In this document: one piece after another, positions 37,001 through 50,404 of the stretch
Position numbering within the stretch: position 1 is the first letter of the stretch
How the letters are laid out: each line of letters opens with the position of its first letter
Source: Sabellastarte sp. h YS-2021
Taxonomy: Eukaryota > Annelida > Polychaeta > Sabellida > Sabellidae
Direction of reading: 5' to 3'
NCBI GenBank assembly: GCA_964017235.1
Contig: OZ024934.1
Coordinates: 79,636,706 to 79,700,705 of the forward strand
DNA length: 64,000 nt
Translations under genes and position numbers: made by a program
The notes under the pieces: model-generated
Told to the model about the DNA's origin: nothing
What the model saw: the letters and a program-made list of their open reading frames with translations, nothing else
The model's database searches: none

Positions 37001-39071
37001 GGGCATTGAGTAGTTATGACTATTTTGATGTTCTTGGACAACACGCGAGAATAAAATAATCCTTATAAGTGCCTCAGCCAATCAATCTTCAGATTCAAAA
37101 GCAGGCCAAAAATGACTTAGGCTCACCGAATTAAAACTTTTGTATCTACTTCTTTTATATTTAAGTTGAACCAATAGGCACAGAATTTATGGATTCCACC
37201 AGCTGTCACAAGAAAACCAAAGTTCCACTGATTTGTGTGACCGTGTGGTATAATGGGGCTGTTAGAGGCTAAAGTGAGACCAAAAATTACCTCCTTAGCG
37301 CCCCATATTATACAATAAAGGTATGCTATTCCAAATAAGATCATCAATGGGCATTGAGTAGTTATGACTATTTTGATGTTCTTGGACAATAAACGAGAAT
37401 CAAATAATTCTGATAAGTACCCTAGCCAATCAATCTTCAGATTCAAAAAGCAGGCCAAAAATGACTTAGACTCACCATGTTAAAGCTTTTGTATCTACTT
37501 CTTTTATATTTAAGTTGAACCAATAGGCACAGACTTTATGGATTCCACCAAATGTCTTTGCCTCAGGTTTTGCTGAGCAGCTGACTCCTATGTTGCGACA
37601 GGTCAGTAGTGTTGTCCTCTGAAGGAGATGTTGGGGATGTATATAAAACACTGAGGTGGTCATTTTGGCCATACACACTATATTGATTGTTTAAATCATT
37701 AATGATTCTAATTACAAAGTATTATGCCTATGCAAAGGTGTATCAAGCTGTCACAAGAAACCAAAGTTCCACTGATTTGTGTGACCATTTGGTATACTGG
37801 GGCTGTTAGAGGCTAAAGTAAGACCAAAAATGACCTCCTTAGCGCCCCAGATTATAGAAAAATGGTATGCTATTCAAAATAAGATCATCAATGGCCATTG
37901 AGTAGTCATGACTATTTTGATGTTCTTGGACAATAAGCGAGAATCAAATAATCCTGATAAGTGCCCTAGCCAATCAATCTTCAGATTCAAAAGCAGGCCA
38001 AAAATGACTTAGGCTCACCGAGTTAAAACTTTTGTATCTACTTCTTTTATATTTAAGTTGAACCAATAGGCACAGAATTTATGGATTTCACCAAATGTCT
38101 TTGCCTCACGTTTGGCTGAGTAGCTGACTCCTATGTTGCGACAGGTCAGTAGTGTTGTCCACTGAAGGAGATGTTGGGGATGTATATAAAACACTGAGGT
38201 GGTCATTTTGGACATACACACTATATTGATTGTTTAAATCATTAATGATTCTAATTACAAAGTATTATGCCTATGCAAAGGTGTATCAAGCTGTCACAAG
38301 AAAACCAAAGTTCCACTGATTTGTGTGACCATGTAGTATACTGGGGCTGTTAGAGGCTAAAGGAAGACCAAAAATGACCTCCTTAGCGCCCCAGATTATA
38401 GAAAAATGGTATACTATGCAAAATAAGATCATCAATGGGCATTGAGTAGTTATGACTATTTTGATGTTCTTGGACAACAAGCGAAAATCAAATAATCCCG
38501 ATAAGTGCCCTAGCCAATCAATCTTCAGATTCAAAAGCAGACCAAAAATGACTTAGGCTCACCGAGTTAAAACTTTTGAATCTACTTCTTTCATATTTAA
38601 GTTGAACCAAAAGGCACAGAATTTATGGATTTCACCAAATGTCTTTGCCTCACGTTTGGCTGAGTAGCTGACTCCTATGTTGCGACAGGTCAGTAGTGTT
38701 GTCCACTGAAGGAGATGTTGGGGATGTATATAAAACACTGAGGTGGTCATTTTGGACATACACACTATATTGATTGTTTAAATCATTAATGATTCTAATT
38801 ACAAAGTATTATGCCTGTGCAAAGGTGTATCAAGCTGTCACAGGAAAACCAAAGTTCCACTGATTTGTGTGACCATGTAGTATATTGGGGCTGTTAGAGG
38901 CTAAAGTAAGACCAAAAATGACCTCTTTAGCGCCCCAGATTATAGAAAGAAGGTATGCTATTCAAAATAAGATCATCAATGGGCATTGAGTAGTTATGAC
39001 TATTTTGATGTTCTTGGACAACAAGTGAGAATCAAATAATCCCGATAAGTGCCCTAGCCAATCAATCTTCA
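34024..39071 (+). repeat. 5,048-bp higher-order repeat, copy 1
   Basis: Ten units in the order L L L S L L S L L L start at 34024, 34567, 35111, 35655, 36003, 36548, 37092, 37440, 37984 and 38528. The block from about 33,975 to 38,070 matches 39,023-43,118 base for base at an offset of 5,048, apart from two differences I noticed: 37253 (a, later copy c) and 37288 (t, later copy g). Private markers include taaggtcaaccaatagg, gcgactggtcagtag, cttcacattc and gacaacacgcgag. Near identity means very recent duplication or an assembly duplication. Confidence 0.93.
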
Positions 39072-42000
39072 GATTCAAAAGCAGACCAAAAATGACTTAG
39101 GCTCACCGAGTTAAAACTTTTGAATCTACTTCTTTCATATTTAAGGTCAACCAATAGGCACAGAATTTATGGATTTCACCAAATGTCTTTGCCTCACGTT
39201 TGGCTGAGTAGCTGACTCCCATGTTGCGACAGGTCAGTAGTGTTGTCCTCTGAAGGAGATGTTGGGGATGTATATAAAACACAGAGGTGGTCATTTTGGA
39301 CATACACACTATATTGATTGTTTAAATCATTAATGATTCTAATTACAAAGTATTATGCCTATGCAAAGGTGTATCAAGCTGTCACAAGAAACCAAAGTTC
39401 CACTGATTTGTGTGACCATGTGGTATACTGGGGCTGTTAGAGGCTAAAGTAAGACCCAAAATGACCTCCTTAGCGCCCCAGATTATAGAAAAAAGGTATG
39501 CTATTCAAAATAAGATCATCAATGGGCATTGAGTAGTTATGACTATTTTGATGTTCTTGGACAACAAGCGAGAATCAAATAATCCCGATAAGTGCCCTAG
39601 CCAATCAATCTTCAGATTCAAAAGCAGACCAAAAATGACTTAGGCTCACCGAGTTAAAACTTTTCCATCTACTTCTTTCATATTTAAGTTGAACCAATAG
39701 GCACAGAATTTATGGATTTCACCAAATGTCTTTGCCTCACGTTTGGCTGAGTAGCTGACTCCTATGTTGCGACAGGTCAGTAGTGTTGTCCACTGAAGGA
39801 GATGTTGGGGATGTATATAAAACACTGAGGTGGTCATTTTGGACATACACACTATATTGATTGTTTAAATCATTAATGATTCTAATTACAAAGTATTATG
39901 CCTATGCAAAGGTGTATCAAGCTGTCACAAGAAAACCAAAGTTCCACTGATTTGTGTGACCATGTAGTATACTGGGGCTGTTAGAGGCTAAAGGAAGACC
40001 AAAAATGACCTCCTTAGCGCCCCAGATTATAGAAAAAAGGTATGCTATTCAAAATAAGATCATCAATGGGCATTGAGTAGTTATGACTATTTTGATGTTC
40101 TTGGACAACAAGCGAGAATCAAATAATCCCGATAAGTGCCCTAGCCAATCAATCTTCAGATTCAAAAGCAGACCAAAAATGACTTAGGCTCACCGAGTTA
40201 AAACTTTTCAATCTACTTCTTTCATATTTAAGTTGAACCAATAGGCACAGAATTTATGGATTTCACCAAATGTCTTTGCCTCACGTTTGGCTGAGTAGCT
40301 GACTCCTATGTTGCGACTGGTCAGTAGTGTTGTCCACTGAAGGAGATGTTGGGGATGTATATAAAACACTGAGGTGGTCATTTTGGACATACACACTATA
40401 TTGATTGTTTAAATCATTAATGATTCTAATTACAAAGTATTATGCCTATGCAAAGGTGTATCAAGCTGTCACAAGAAAACCAAAGTTCCACTGATTTGTG
40501 TGACCATGTAGTATACTGGGGCTGTTAGAGGCTAAAGGAAGACCAAAAATGACCTCCTTAGCGCCCCAGATTATAGAAAAAAGGTATGCTATTCAAAATA
40601 AGATCATCAATGGGCATTGAGTAGTTATGACTATTTTGATGTTCTTGGACAACAAGCGAGAATAAAATAATCCTTATAAGTGCCTCAGCCAATCAATCTT
40701 CAGATTCAAAAGCAGGCCAAAAATGACTTAGACTCACCGAGTTAAAGCTTTTGTATCTACTTCTTTTATATTTAAGTTGAACCAATAGGCACAGAATTTA
40801 TGGATTCCACCAGCTGTCACAAGAAAACCAAAGTTCCACTGATTTGTGTGACCATGTGGTATACTGGGGCTGTTAGAGGCTAAAGTGAGACCAAAAATGA
40901 CCTCCTTAGCGCCGCATATTATAGAATAAAGGTATGCTATTCAAAATAAGATCATCAATGGGCATTGAGTAGTTATGACTATTTTGACGTTCTTGGACAA
41001 TAAGCGAGAATCAAATAATCCTGATAAGTGCCCTAGCCAATCAATCTTCAGATTCAAAAAGCAGGCCAAAAATGACTTAGACTCACCAAGTTAAAACTTT
41101 TGTGTCTACTTCTTCTATATTTAAGTTGAACCAATAGGCACAGATTTTATGGATTCCACCAAATGTCTTTGCCTCAGGTTTGGCTCAGTAGCTGACTCCC
41201 ATGTTGCGACAGGTCAGTAGTGTTGTCCTCTGAAGGAGATGTTGGGGATGTATATAAAACACTGAGGTGGTCATTTTGGACATACACACTATATTGATTG
41301 TTTAAATCATTAATGATTCTAATTACAAAGTATTATGCCTATGCAAAGGTGTATCAAGCTGTCACAAGAAAACCAAAGTTCCACTGATTTGTGTGACCAT
41401 GTGGTATACTGGGGCTGTTAGAGGCTAAAGTGAGACCAAAAATGACCTCCTTAGCGCCCCATATTATACAATAAAGGTATGCTATTCCAAATAAGATCAT
41501 CAATGGGCATTGAGTAGTTATGACTATTTTGATGTTCTTGGACAATAAGCGAGAATCAAATAATCCTGATAAGTGCCCTAGCCAATCAATCTTCACATTC
41601 AAAAAGCAGGCCAAAAATGACTTAGACTCACCATGTTAAAGCTTTTGTATCTACTTCTTTTATATTTAAGTTGAACCAATAGGCACAGACTTTATGGATT
41701 CCACCAAATGTCTTTGCCTCACGTTTGGCTGAGCAGCTGACTCCTATGTTGCGACAGGTCAGTAGTGTTATCCTCTGAAGGAGATGTTGGGGATGTATAT
41801 AAAACACTGAGGTGGTCATTTTGGACATACACACTATATTGATTGTTTAAATCATTAATGATTCTAATTACAAAGTATTATGCCTATGCAAAGGTGTATC
41901 AAGCTGTCACAAGAAACCAAAGTTCCACTGATTTGTGTGACCATGTAGTATACTGGGACTGTTAGAGGCTAAAGTAAGACCAAAAATGACCTCCTTAGCG

Positions 42001-43031
42001 CCCCAGATTATAGAAAAAAGGTATGCTATTCAAAATAAGATCATCAATGGGCATTGAGTAGTTATGACTATTTTGATGTTCTTGGACAACACGCGAGAAT
42101 AAAATAATCCTTATAAGTGCCTCAGCCAATCAATCTTCAGATTCAAAAGCAGGCCAAAAATGACTTAGGCTCACCGAATTAAAACTTTTGTATCTACTTC
42201 TTTTATATTTAAGTTGAACCAATAGGCACAGAATTTATGGATTCCACCAGCTGTCACAAGAAAACCAAAGTTCCACTGATTTGTGTGACCGTGTGGTATA
42301 CTGGGGCTGTTAGAGGCTAAAGTGAGACCAAAAATGACCTCCTTAGCGCCCCATATTATACAATAAAGGTATGCTATTCCAAATAAGATCATCAATGGGC
42401 ATTGAGTAGTTATGACTATTTTGATGTTCTTGGACAATAAACGAGAATCAAATAATTCTGATAAGTACCCTAGCCAATCAATCTTCAGATTCAAAAAGCA
42501 GGCCAAAAATGACTTAGACTCACCATGTTAAAGCTTTTGTATCTACTTCTTTTATATTTAAGTTGAACCAATAGGCACAGACTTTATGGATTCCACCAAA
42601 TGTCTTTGCCTCAGGTTTTGCTGAGCAGCTGACTCCTATGTTGCGACAGGTCAGTAGTGTTGTCCTCTGAAGGAGATGTTGGGGATGTATATAAAACACT
42701 GAGGTGGTCATTTTGGCCATACACACTATATTGATTGTTTAAATCATTAATGATTCTAATTACAAAGTATTATGCCTATGCAAAGGTGTATCAAGCTGTC
42801 ACAAGAAACCAAAGTTCCACTGATTTGTGTGACCATTTGGTATACTGGGGCTGTTAGAGGCTAAAGTAAGACCAAAAATGACCTCCTTAGCGCCCCAGAT
42901 TATAGAAAAATGGTATGCTATTCAAAATAAGATCATCAATGGCCATTGAGTAGTCATGACTATTTTGATGTTCTTGGACAATAAGCGAGAATCAAATAAT
43001 CCTGATAAGTGCCCTAGCCAATCAATCTTCA
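39072..43031 (+). repeat. 5,048-bp higher-order repeat, copy 2 (incomplete)
   Basis: Units L 39072, L 39615, L 40159, S 40703, L 41051, L 41596, S 42140 and L 42488 reproduce copy 1 in order. Matching continues into the next L unit to about 43,118, where agactttatgg replaces agaatttatgg and the sequence switches to another lineage. The last two units of the 10-unit repeat are therefore replaced. Confidence 0.93.
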
Positions 43032-45206
43032 GATTCAAAAGCAGGCCAAAAATGACTTAGGCTCACCGAGTTAAAACTTTTGTATCTACTTCTTTTATAT
43101 TTAAGTTGAACCAATAGGCACAGACTTTATGGATTTCACCAAATGTCTTTGCCTCACGTTTGGCTGAGTAGCTGACTCCCATGTTGTGACAGGTCAGTAG
43201 TGTTGTCCTCTGAAGGAGATGTTGGGGATGTATATAAAACACTGAGGTGGTCATTTTGGACATACACACTATATTGATTGTTTAAATCATTAATGATTCT
43301 AATTACAAAGTATTATGCCTATGCAAAGGTGTATCAAGCTGTCACAAGAAACCAAAGTTCCACTGATTTGTGTGACCATGTGGTATACTGGGGCTGTTAG
43401 AGGCTAAAGTAAGACCAAAAATGACCTCCTTAGCGCCCCAGATTATAGAAAAAAGGTATGCTATTCAAAATAAGATCATCAATGGGCATTGAGTAGTTAT
43501 GACTATTTTGATGTTCTTGGACAACAAGCGAGAATCAAATAATCCCGATAAGTGCCCTAGCCAATCAATCTTCAGATTCAAAAGCAGGCCAAAAATGACT
43601 TAGGCTCACCAAGTTAAAACTTTTGAATCTACTTCTTTCATAATTAAGTTGAACCAATAGGCACAGAATTTATGGATTTCACCAAATGTCTTTGCCTCAC
43701 ATTTGGCTGAGTAGCTGACTCCTGTGTTGCGACAGGTCAGTAGTGTTGTCCACTGAAGGAGATGTTGGGGATGTATATAAAACACTGAGGTGGTCATTTT
43801 GGACATACACACTATATTGATTGTTTAAATCATTAATGATTCTAATTACAAAGTATTATGCCTATGCAAAGGTGTATCAAGCTGTCACAAGAAAACCAAA
43901 GTTCCACTGATTTGTGTGACCATGTAGTATACTGGGGCTGTTAGAGGCTAAAGTAAGACCAAAAATGACCTCCTTAGCGCCCCAGATTATAGAAAAAAGG
44001 TATGCTATTCAAAATAAGATCATCAATGGGCATTGAGTAGTTATGACTATTTTGATGTTCTTGGACAACAAGCGAGAATCAAATAATCCCGATAAGTGCC
44101 CTAGCCAATCAATCTTCAGATTCAAAAGCAGACCAAAAATGACTTAGGCTCACCGAGTTAAAACTTTTCAATCTACTTCTTTCATATTTAAGTTGAACCA
44201 ATAGGCACAGAATTTATGGATTTCACCAAATGTCTTTGCCTCACGTTTGGCTGAGTAGCTGACTCCTATGTTGCGACAGGTCAGTAGTGTTGTCCACTGA
44301 AGGAGATGTTGGGGATGTATATAAAACACTGAGGTGGTCATTTTGGACATACACACTATATTGATTGTTTAAATCATTAATGATTCTAATTACAAAGTAT
44401 TATGCCTATGCAAAGGTGTATCAAGCTGTCACAAGAAAACCAAAGTTCCACTGATTTGTGTGACCATGTAGTATACTGGGGCTGTTAGAGGCTAAAGGAA
44501 GACCAAAAATGACCTCCTTAGCGCCCCAGATTATAGAAAAAAGGTATGCTATTCAAAATAAGATCATCAATGGGCATTGAGTAGTTATGACTATTTTGAT
44601 GTTCTTGGACAACAAGCGAGAATAAAATAATCCTTATAAGTGCCTCAGCCAATCAATCTTCAGATTCAAAAGCAGGTCAAAAATGACTTAGGCTCACCGA
44701 ATTAAAACTTTTGTATCTACTTCTTTTATATTTAAGTTGAACCAATAGGCACAGAATTTATGGATTTCACCAAATGTCTTTGCCTCACGTTTGGCTGAGT
44801 AGCTGACTCCTATGTTGCGACAGGTCAGTAGTGTTGTCCACTGAAGGAGATGTTGGGGATGTATATAAAACACTGAGGTGGTCATTTTGGACATACACAC
44901 TATATTGATTGTTTAAATCATTAATGATTCTAATTACAAAGTATTATGCCTATGCATCGGTGTATCAAGCTGTCACAAGAAAACCAAAGTTCCACTGATT
45001 TGTGTGACCATGTAGTATACTGGGGCTGTTAGAGGCTAAAGTAAGACCAAAAATGACCTCCTTAGCGCCCCAGATTATAGAAAAAAGGTATGCTATTCAA
45101 AATAAGATCATCAATGGGCATTGAGTAGTTATGACTATTTTGATGTTCTTGGACAACAAGCGAGAATAAAATAATCCTTATAAGTGCCTCAGCCAATCAA
45201 TCTTCA

Positions 45207-45553
45207 GATTCAAAAGCAGGCCAAAAATGACTTAGGCTAACCGAATTAAAACTTTTGTATCTACTTCTTTTATATTTAAGTTGAACCAATAGGCACTGAA
45301 TTTATGGATTTCACCAAATGTCACAAGAAACCAAAGTTCCACTGATTTGTGTGACCATGTGGTATACTGGGGCTGTTAGAGGCTAAAGTAAGACCAAAAA
45401 TGACCTCCTTAGCGCCCCAGATTATAGAAAAAAGGTATGCTATTCAAAATAAGATCATCAATGGGCATTGAGTAGTTATGACTATTTTGATGTTCTTGGA
45501 CAACAAGCGAGAATAAAATAATCCTTATAAGTGCCTCAGCCAATCAATCTTCA
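45207..45553 (+). repeat. Aberrant short unit (TGTC junction)
   Basis: This 347-bp unit joins the core with tttcaccaaatgtcacaag, whereas ordinary S units read ccaccagctgtcacaag. In an L unit the L module starts ...caccaaatgtcttt and is followed by ...caagctgtcacaag, so loss of the sequence between the two tgtc words gives exactly this product. It keeps an L-type second part (taagacc, cagattatagaaaaaagg). It is therefore an L unit shortened independently by a deletion at 4-bp microhomology (45319-45322). Confidence 0.88.
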
Positions 45554-48500
45554 GATTCAAAAGCAGGCCAAAAATGACTTAGGCTAACCGAGTTAAAACT
45601 TTTGTATCTACTTCTTTTATATTTAAGTTGAACCAATAGGCACAGAATTTATGGATTTCACCAAATGTCTTTGCCTCACGTTTGGCTGAGTAGCTGACTC
45701 CTATGTTGCGACAGGTCAGTAGTGTTGTCCACTGAAGGAGATGTTGGGGATGTATATAAAACACTGAGGTGGTCATTTTGGACATACACACTATATTGAT
45801 TGTTTAAATCATTAGTGATTCTAATTACAAAGTATTATGACTATGCAAAGGTGTATCAAGCTGTCACAAGAAAACCAAAGTTCCACTGATTTGTGTGACC
45901 ATGTAGTATACTGGGGCTGTTAGAGGCTAAAGTAAGACCAAAAATGACCTCCTTAGCGCCCCAGATTATACAAAAACGGTATGCTATTCAAAATAAGATC
46001 ATCAATGGGCATTGAGTAGTTATGACTATTTTGATGTTCTTGGACAACAAGCGAGAGTAAAATAATCCTTATAAGTGCCTCAGCCAATCAATCTTCAGAT
46101 TCAAAAGCAGGCCAAAAATGACTTAGACTCACCGAGTTAAAGCTTTTGTATCTACTTCTTTTATATTTAAGTTGAACCAATAGGCACAGAATTTATGGAT
46201 TCCACCAGCTGTCACAAGAAAACCAAAGTTCCACTGATTTGTGTGACCATGTGGTATACTGGGGCTGTTAGAGGCTAAAGTGAGATCAAAAATGACCTCC
46301 TTAGCGCCGCATATTATAGAATAAAGGTATGCTATTCAAAACAAGATCATCAATGGGCATTGAGTAGTTATGACTATTTTGACGTTCTTGGACAATAAGC
46401 GAGAATTAAATAATCCTTATAAGTGCCCTAGCCAATCAATCTTCAGATTCAAAAAGCAGGCCAAAAATGACTTAGACTCACCATGTTAAAACTTTTGTGT
46501 CTACTTCTTCTATATTTAAGTTGAACCAATAGGCACAGACTTTATGGATTCCACCAAATGTCTTTGCCTCAGGTTTGGCTCAGTAGCTGACTCCCATGTT
46601 GCGACAGGTCAGTAGTGTTGTCCTCTGAAGGAGATGTTGGGGATGTATATAAAACAATGAGGTGGTCACTTTGGCCATACACACTATATTGATTGTTTAA
46701 ATCATTAATGATTCTAATTACAAAGTATTATGCCTATGCAAAGGTGTATCAAGCTGTCACAAGAAACCAAAGTTCCACTGATTTGTGTGACCATGTGGTA
46801 TACTGGGGCTGTTAGAGGCTAAAGTAAGACCAAAAATGACCTCCTTAGCGCCCCAGATTATAGAAAAAAGGTATGCTATTCAAAATAAGATCATCAATGT
46901 GCATTGAGTAGTTATGACTATTTTGATGTTCTTGGACAACAAGCGAGAATCAAATAATCCCGATAAGTGCCCTAGCCAATCAATCTTCACATTCAAAAAG
47001 CAGGCCAAAAATGACTTAGACTCACCATGTTAAAGCTTTTGTATCTACTTCTTTTATATTTAAGTTGAACCAATAGGCACAGACTTTATGGATTCCACCA
47101 AATGTCTTTGCCTCACGTTTGGCTGAGCAGCTGACTCCTATGTTGCGACAGGTCAGTAGTGTTATCCTCTGAAGGAGATGTTGGGGATGTATATAAAACA
47201 CTGAGGTGGTCATTTTGGCCATACACACTATATTGATTGTTTAAATCATTAATGATTCTAATTACAAAGTACTATGCCTATGCAAAGGTGTATCAAGCTG
47301 TCACAAGAAACCAAAGTTCCACTGATTTGTGTGACCATGTAGTATACTGGGACTGTTAGAGGCTAAAGTAAGACCAAAAATGACCTCCTTAGCGCCCCAG
47401 ATTATAGAAAAAAGGTATGCTATTCAAAATAAGATCATCAATGGGCATTGAGTAGTTATGACTATTTTGATGTTCTTGGACAACACGCGAGAATAAAATA
47501 ATCCTTATAAGTGCCTCAGCCAATCAATCTTCAGATTCAAAAGCAGGCCAAAAATGACTTAGGCTCACCGAATTAAAACTTTTGTATCTACTTCTTTTAT
47601 ATTTAAGTTGAACCAATAGGCACAGAATTTATGGATTCCACCAGCTGTCACAAGAAAACCAAAGTTCCACTGATTTGTGTGACCGTGTGGTATACTGGGG
47701 CTGTTAGAGGCTAAAGTGAGACCAAAAATGACCTCCTTAGCGCCCCATATTATAGAATAAAGGTATACTATTCAAAATAAGATCATCAATGGGCATTGAG
47801 TAGTTATGACTATTTTGATGTTCTTGGACAATAAACGAGAATCAAATAATTCTGATAAGTACCCTAGCCAATCAATCTTCAGATTCAAAAAGCAGGCCAA
47901 AAATGACTTAGACTCACTATGTTAAAACTTTTGTATCTATTTCTTTTATATTTAAGTTGAACCAATAGGCACAGACTTTATGGATTCCACCAAATGTCTT
48001 TGCCTCAGGTTTTGCTGAGCAGCTGACTCCTATGTTGCGACAGGTCAGTAGTGTTGTCCTCTGAAGGAGATGTTAGGGATGTATATAAAACACTGAGGTG
48101 GTCATTTTGGCCATACACACTATATTGATTGTTTAAATCATTAATGATTCTAATTACAAAGTATTATGCCTATGCAAAGGTGTATCAAGCTGTCACAAGA
48201 AACCAAAGTTCCACTGATTTGTGTGACCATTTGGTATACTGGGGCTGTTAGAGGCTAAAGTAAGACCAAAAATGACCTCCTTAGCGCCCCAGATTATAGA
48301 AAAATGGTATGCTATTCAAAATAAGATCATCAATGGGCATTGAGTAGTTATGACTATTTTGATGTTCTTGGACAACAAGCGAGAATCAAATAATCCTGAT
48401 AAGTGCCCTAGCCAATCAATCTTCAGATTCAAAAGCAGGCCAAAAATGACTTAGGCTCACCGAGTTAAAACTTTTGTATCTACTTCTTTTATATTAAAGT

Positions 48501-50056
48501 TGAACCAATAGGCACAGAATTTATGGATTTCACCAAATGTCTTTGCCTCACATTTCGCTGAGTAGCTGACTCCCATGTTGCGACAGGTCAGTAGTGTTGT
48601 CCTCTGAAGGAGATGTTGGGGATGTATATAAAACACTGAGGTGGTCATTTTGGACATACACACTATATTGATTGTTTAAATCATTAATGATTCTAATTAC
48701 AAAGTATTATGCCTATGCAAAGGTGTATCAAGCTGTCACAAGAAACCAAAGTTCCACTGATTTGTGTGACCATGTGGTATACTGGGGCTGTTAGAGGCTA
48801 AAGTAAGACCAAAAATGACCTCCTTAGCGCCCCAGATTATAGAAAAAAGGTCTGCTATTCAAAATAAGATCATCAATGGGCATTGAGTGGTTATGACTAT
48901 TTTGATGTTCTTGGACAACAAGCGAGAATCAAATAATCCCGATAAGTGCCCTAGCCAATCAATCTTCAGATTCAAAAGCAGGCCAAAAATGACTTAGGCT
49001 CACCAAGTTAAAACTTTTGAATCTACTTCTTTCATATTTAAGTTGAACCAATAGGCACAGAATTTATGGATTTCACCAAATGTCTTTGCCTCACATTTGG
49101 CTGAGTAGCTGACTCCTGTGTTGCGACAGGTCAGTAGTGTTGTCCACTGAAGGAGATGTTGGGGATGTATATAAAACACTGAGGTGGTCATTTTGGACAT
49201 ACACACTATATTGATTGTTTAAATCATTAATGATTCTAATTACAAAGTATTATGCCTATGCAAAGGTGTATCAAGCTGTCACAAGAAAACCAAAGTTCCA
49301 CTGATTTGTGTGACCATGTAGTATACTGGGGCTGTTAGAGGCTAAAGTAAGACCAAAAATGACCTCCTTAGCGCCCCAGATTATAGAAAAAAGGTATGCT
49401 ATTCAAAAAAGGATCATCAATGGGCATTGAGTAGTTATGACTATTTTGATGTTCTTGGACAACAAGCGAGAATAAAATAATCCTTATAAGTGCCTCAGCC
49501 AATCAATCTTCAGATTCAAAAGCAGGCCAAAAATGACTTAGGCTCACCGAATTAAAACTTTTGTATCTACTTCTTTTATATTTAAGTTGAACCAATAGGC
49601 ACAGAATTTATGGATTTCACCAAATGTCTTTGCCTCACGTTTGGCTGAGTAGCTGACTCCTATGTTGCGACAGGTCAGTAGTGTTGTCCACTGAAGGAGA
49701 TGTTGGGGATGTATATAAAACACTGAGGTGGTCATTTTGGACATACACACTATATTGATTGTTTAAATCATTAATGATTCTAATTACAAAGTATTATGCC
49801 TATGCATCGGTGTATCAAGCTGTCACAAGAAAACCAAAGTTCCACTGATTTGTGTGACCATGTAGTATACTGGGGCTGTTAGAGGCTAAAGTAAGACCAA
49901 AAATGACCTCCTTAGCGCCCCAGATTATAGAAAAAAGGTATGCTATTCAAAATAAGATCATCAATGGGCATTGAGTAGTTATGACTATTTTGATGTTCTT
50001 GGACAACAAGCGAGAATAAAATAATCCTTATAAGTGCCTCAGCCAATCAATCTTCA

Positions 50057-50404
50057 GATTCAAAAGCAGGCCAAAAATGACTTAGGCTAACCGAATTAAA
50101 ACTTTTGTATCTACTTCTTTTATATTTAAGTTGAACCAATAGGCACTGAATTTATGGATTTCACCAAATGTCACAAGAAAACCAAAGTTCCACTGATTTG
50201 TGTGACCATGTGGTATACTGGGGCTGTTAGAGGCTAAAGTGAGACCAAAAATGACCTCCTTAGCGCCCCATATTATAGAATAAAGGTATGCTATTCAAAA
50301 TAAGATCATCAATGGGCATTGAGTAGTTATGACTATTTTGACGTTCTTGGACAATAAGCGAGAATCAAATAATCCTGATAAGTGCCCTAGCCAATCAATC
50401 TTCA
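50057..50404 (+). repeat. Aberrant short unit, second copy
   Basis: Same junction (tgtc at 50169-50172) and same marker ggcactgaattt as the unit at 45207, so the two share one deletion event. The second part here is S-type (tgagacc, catattatagaataaag), showing a later exchange with an ordinary S unit. Confidence 0.88.

Noticed and set aside
37123-37458. Longer minus-strand frames of 82-111 codons across S units or L-unit second parts (36306, 37123, 38286, 41354, 42171)
   Set aside because: They exist only where a local variant removes a stop and are broken in sister units. They were copied passively with the 5,048-bp repeat.
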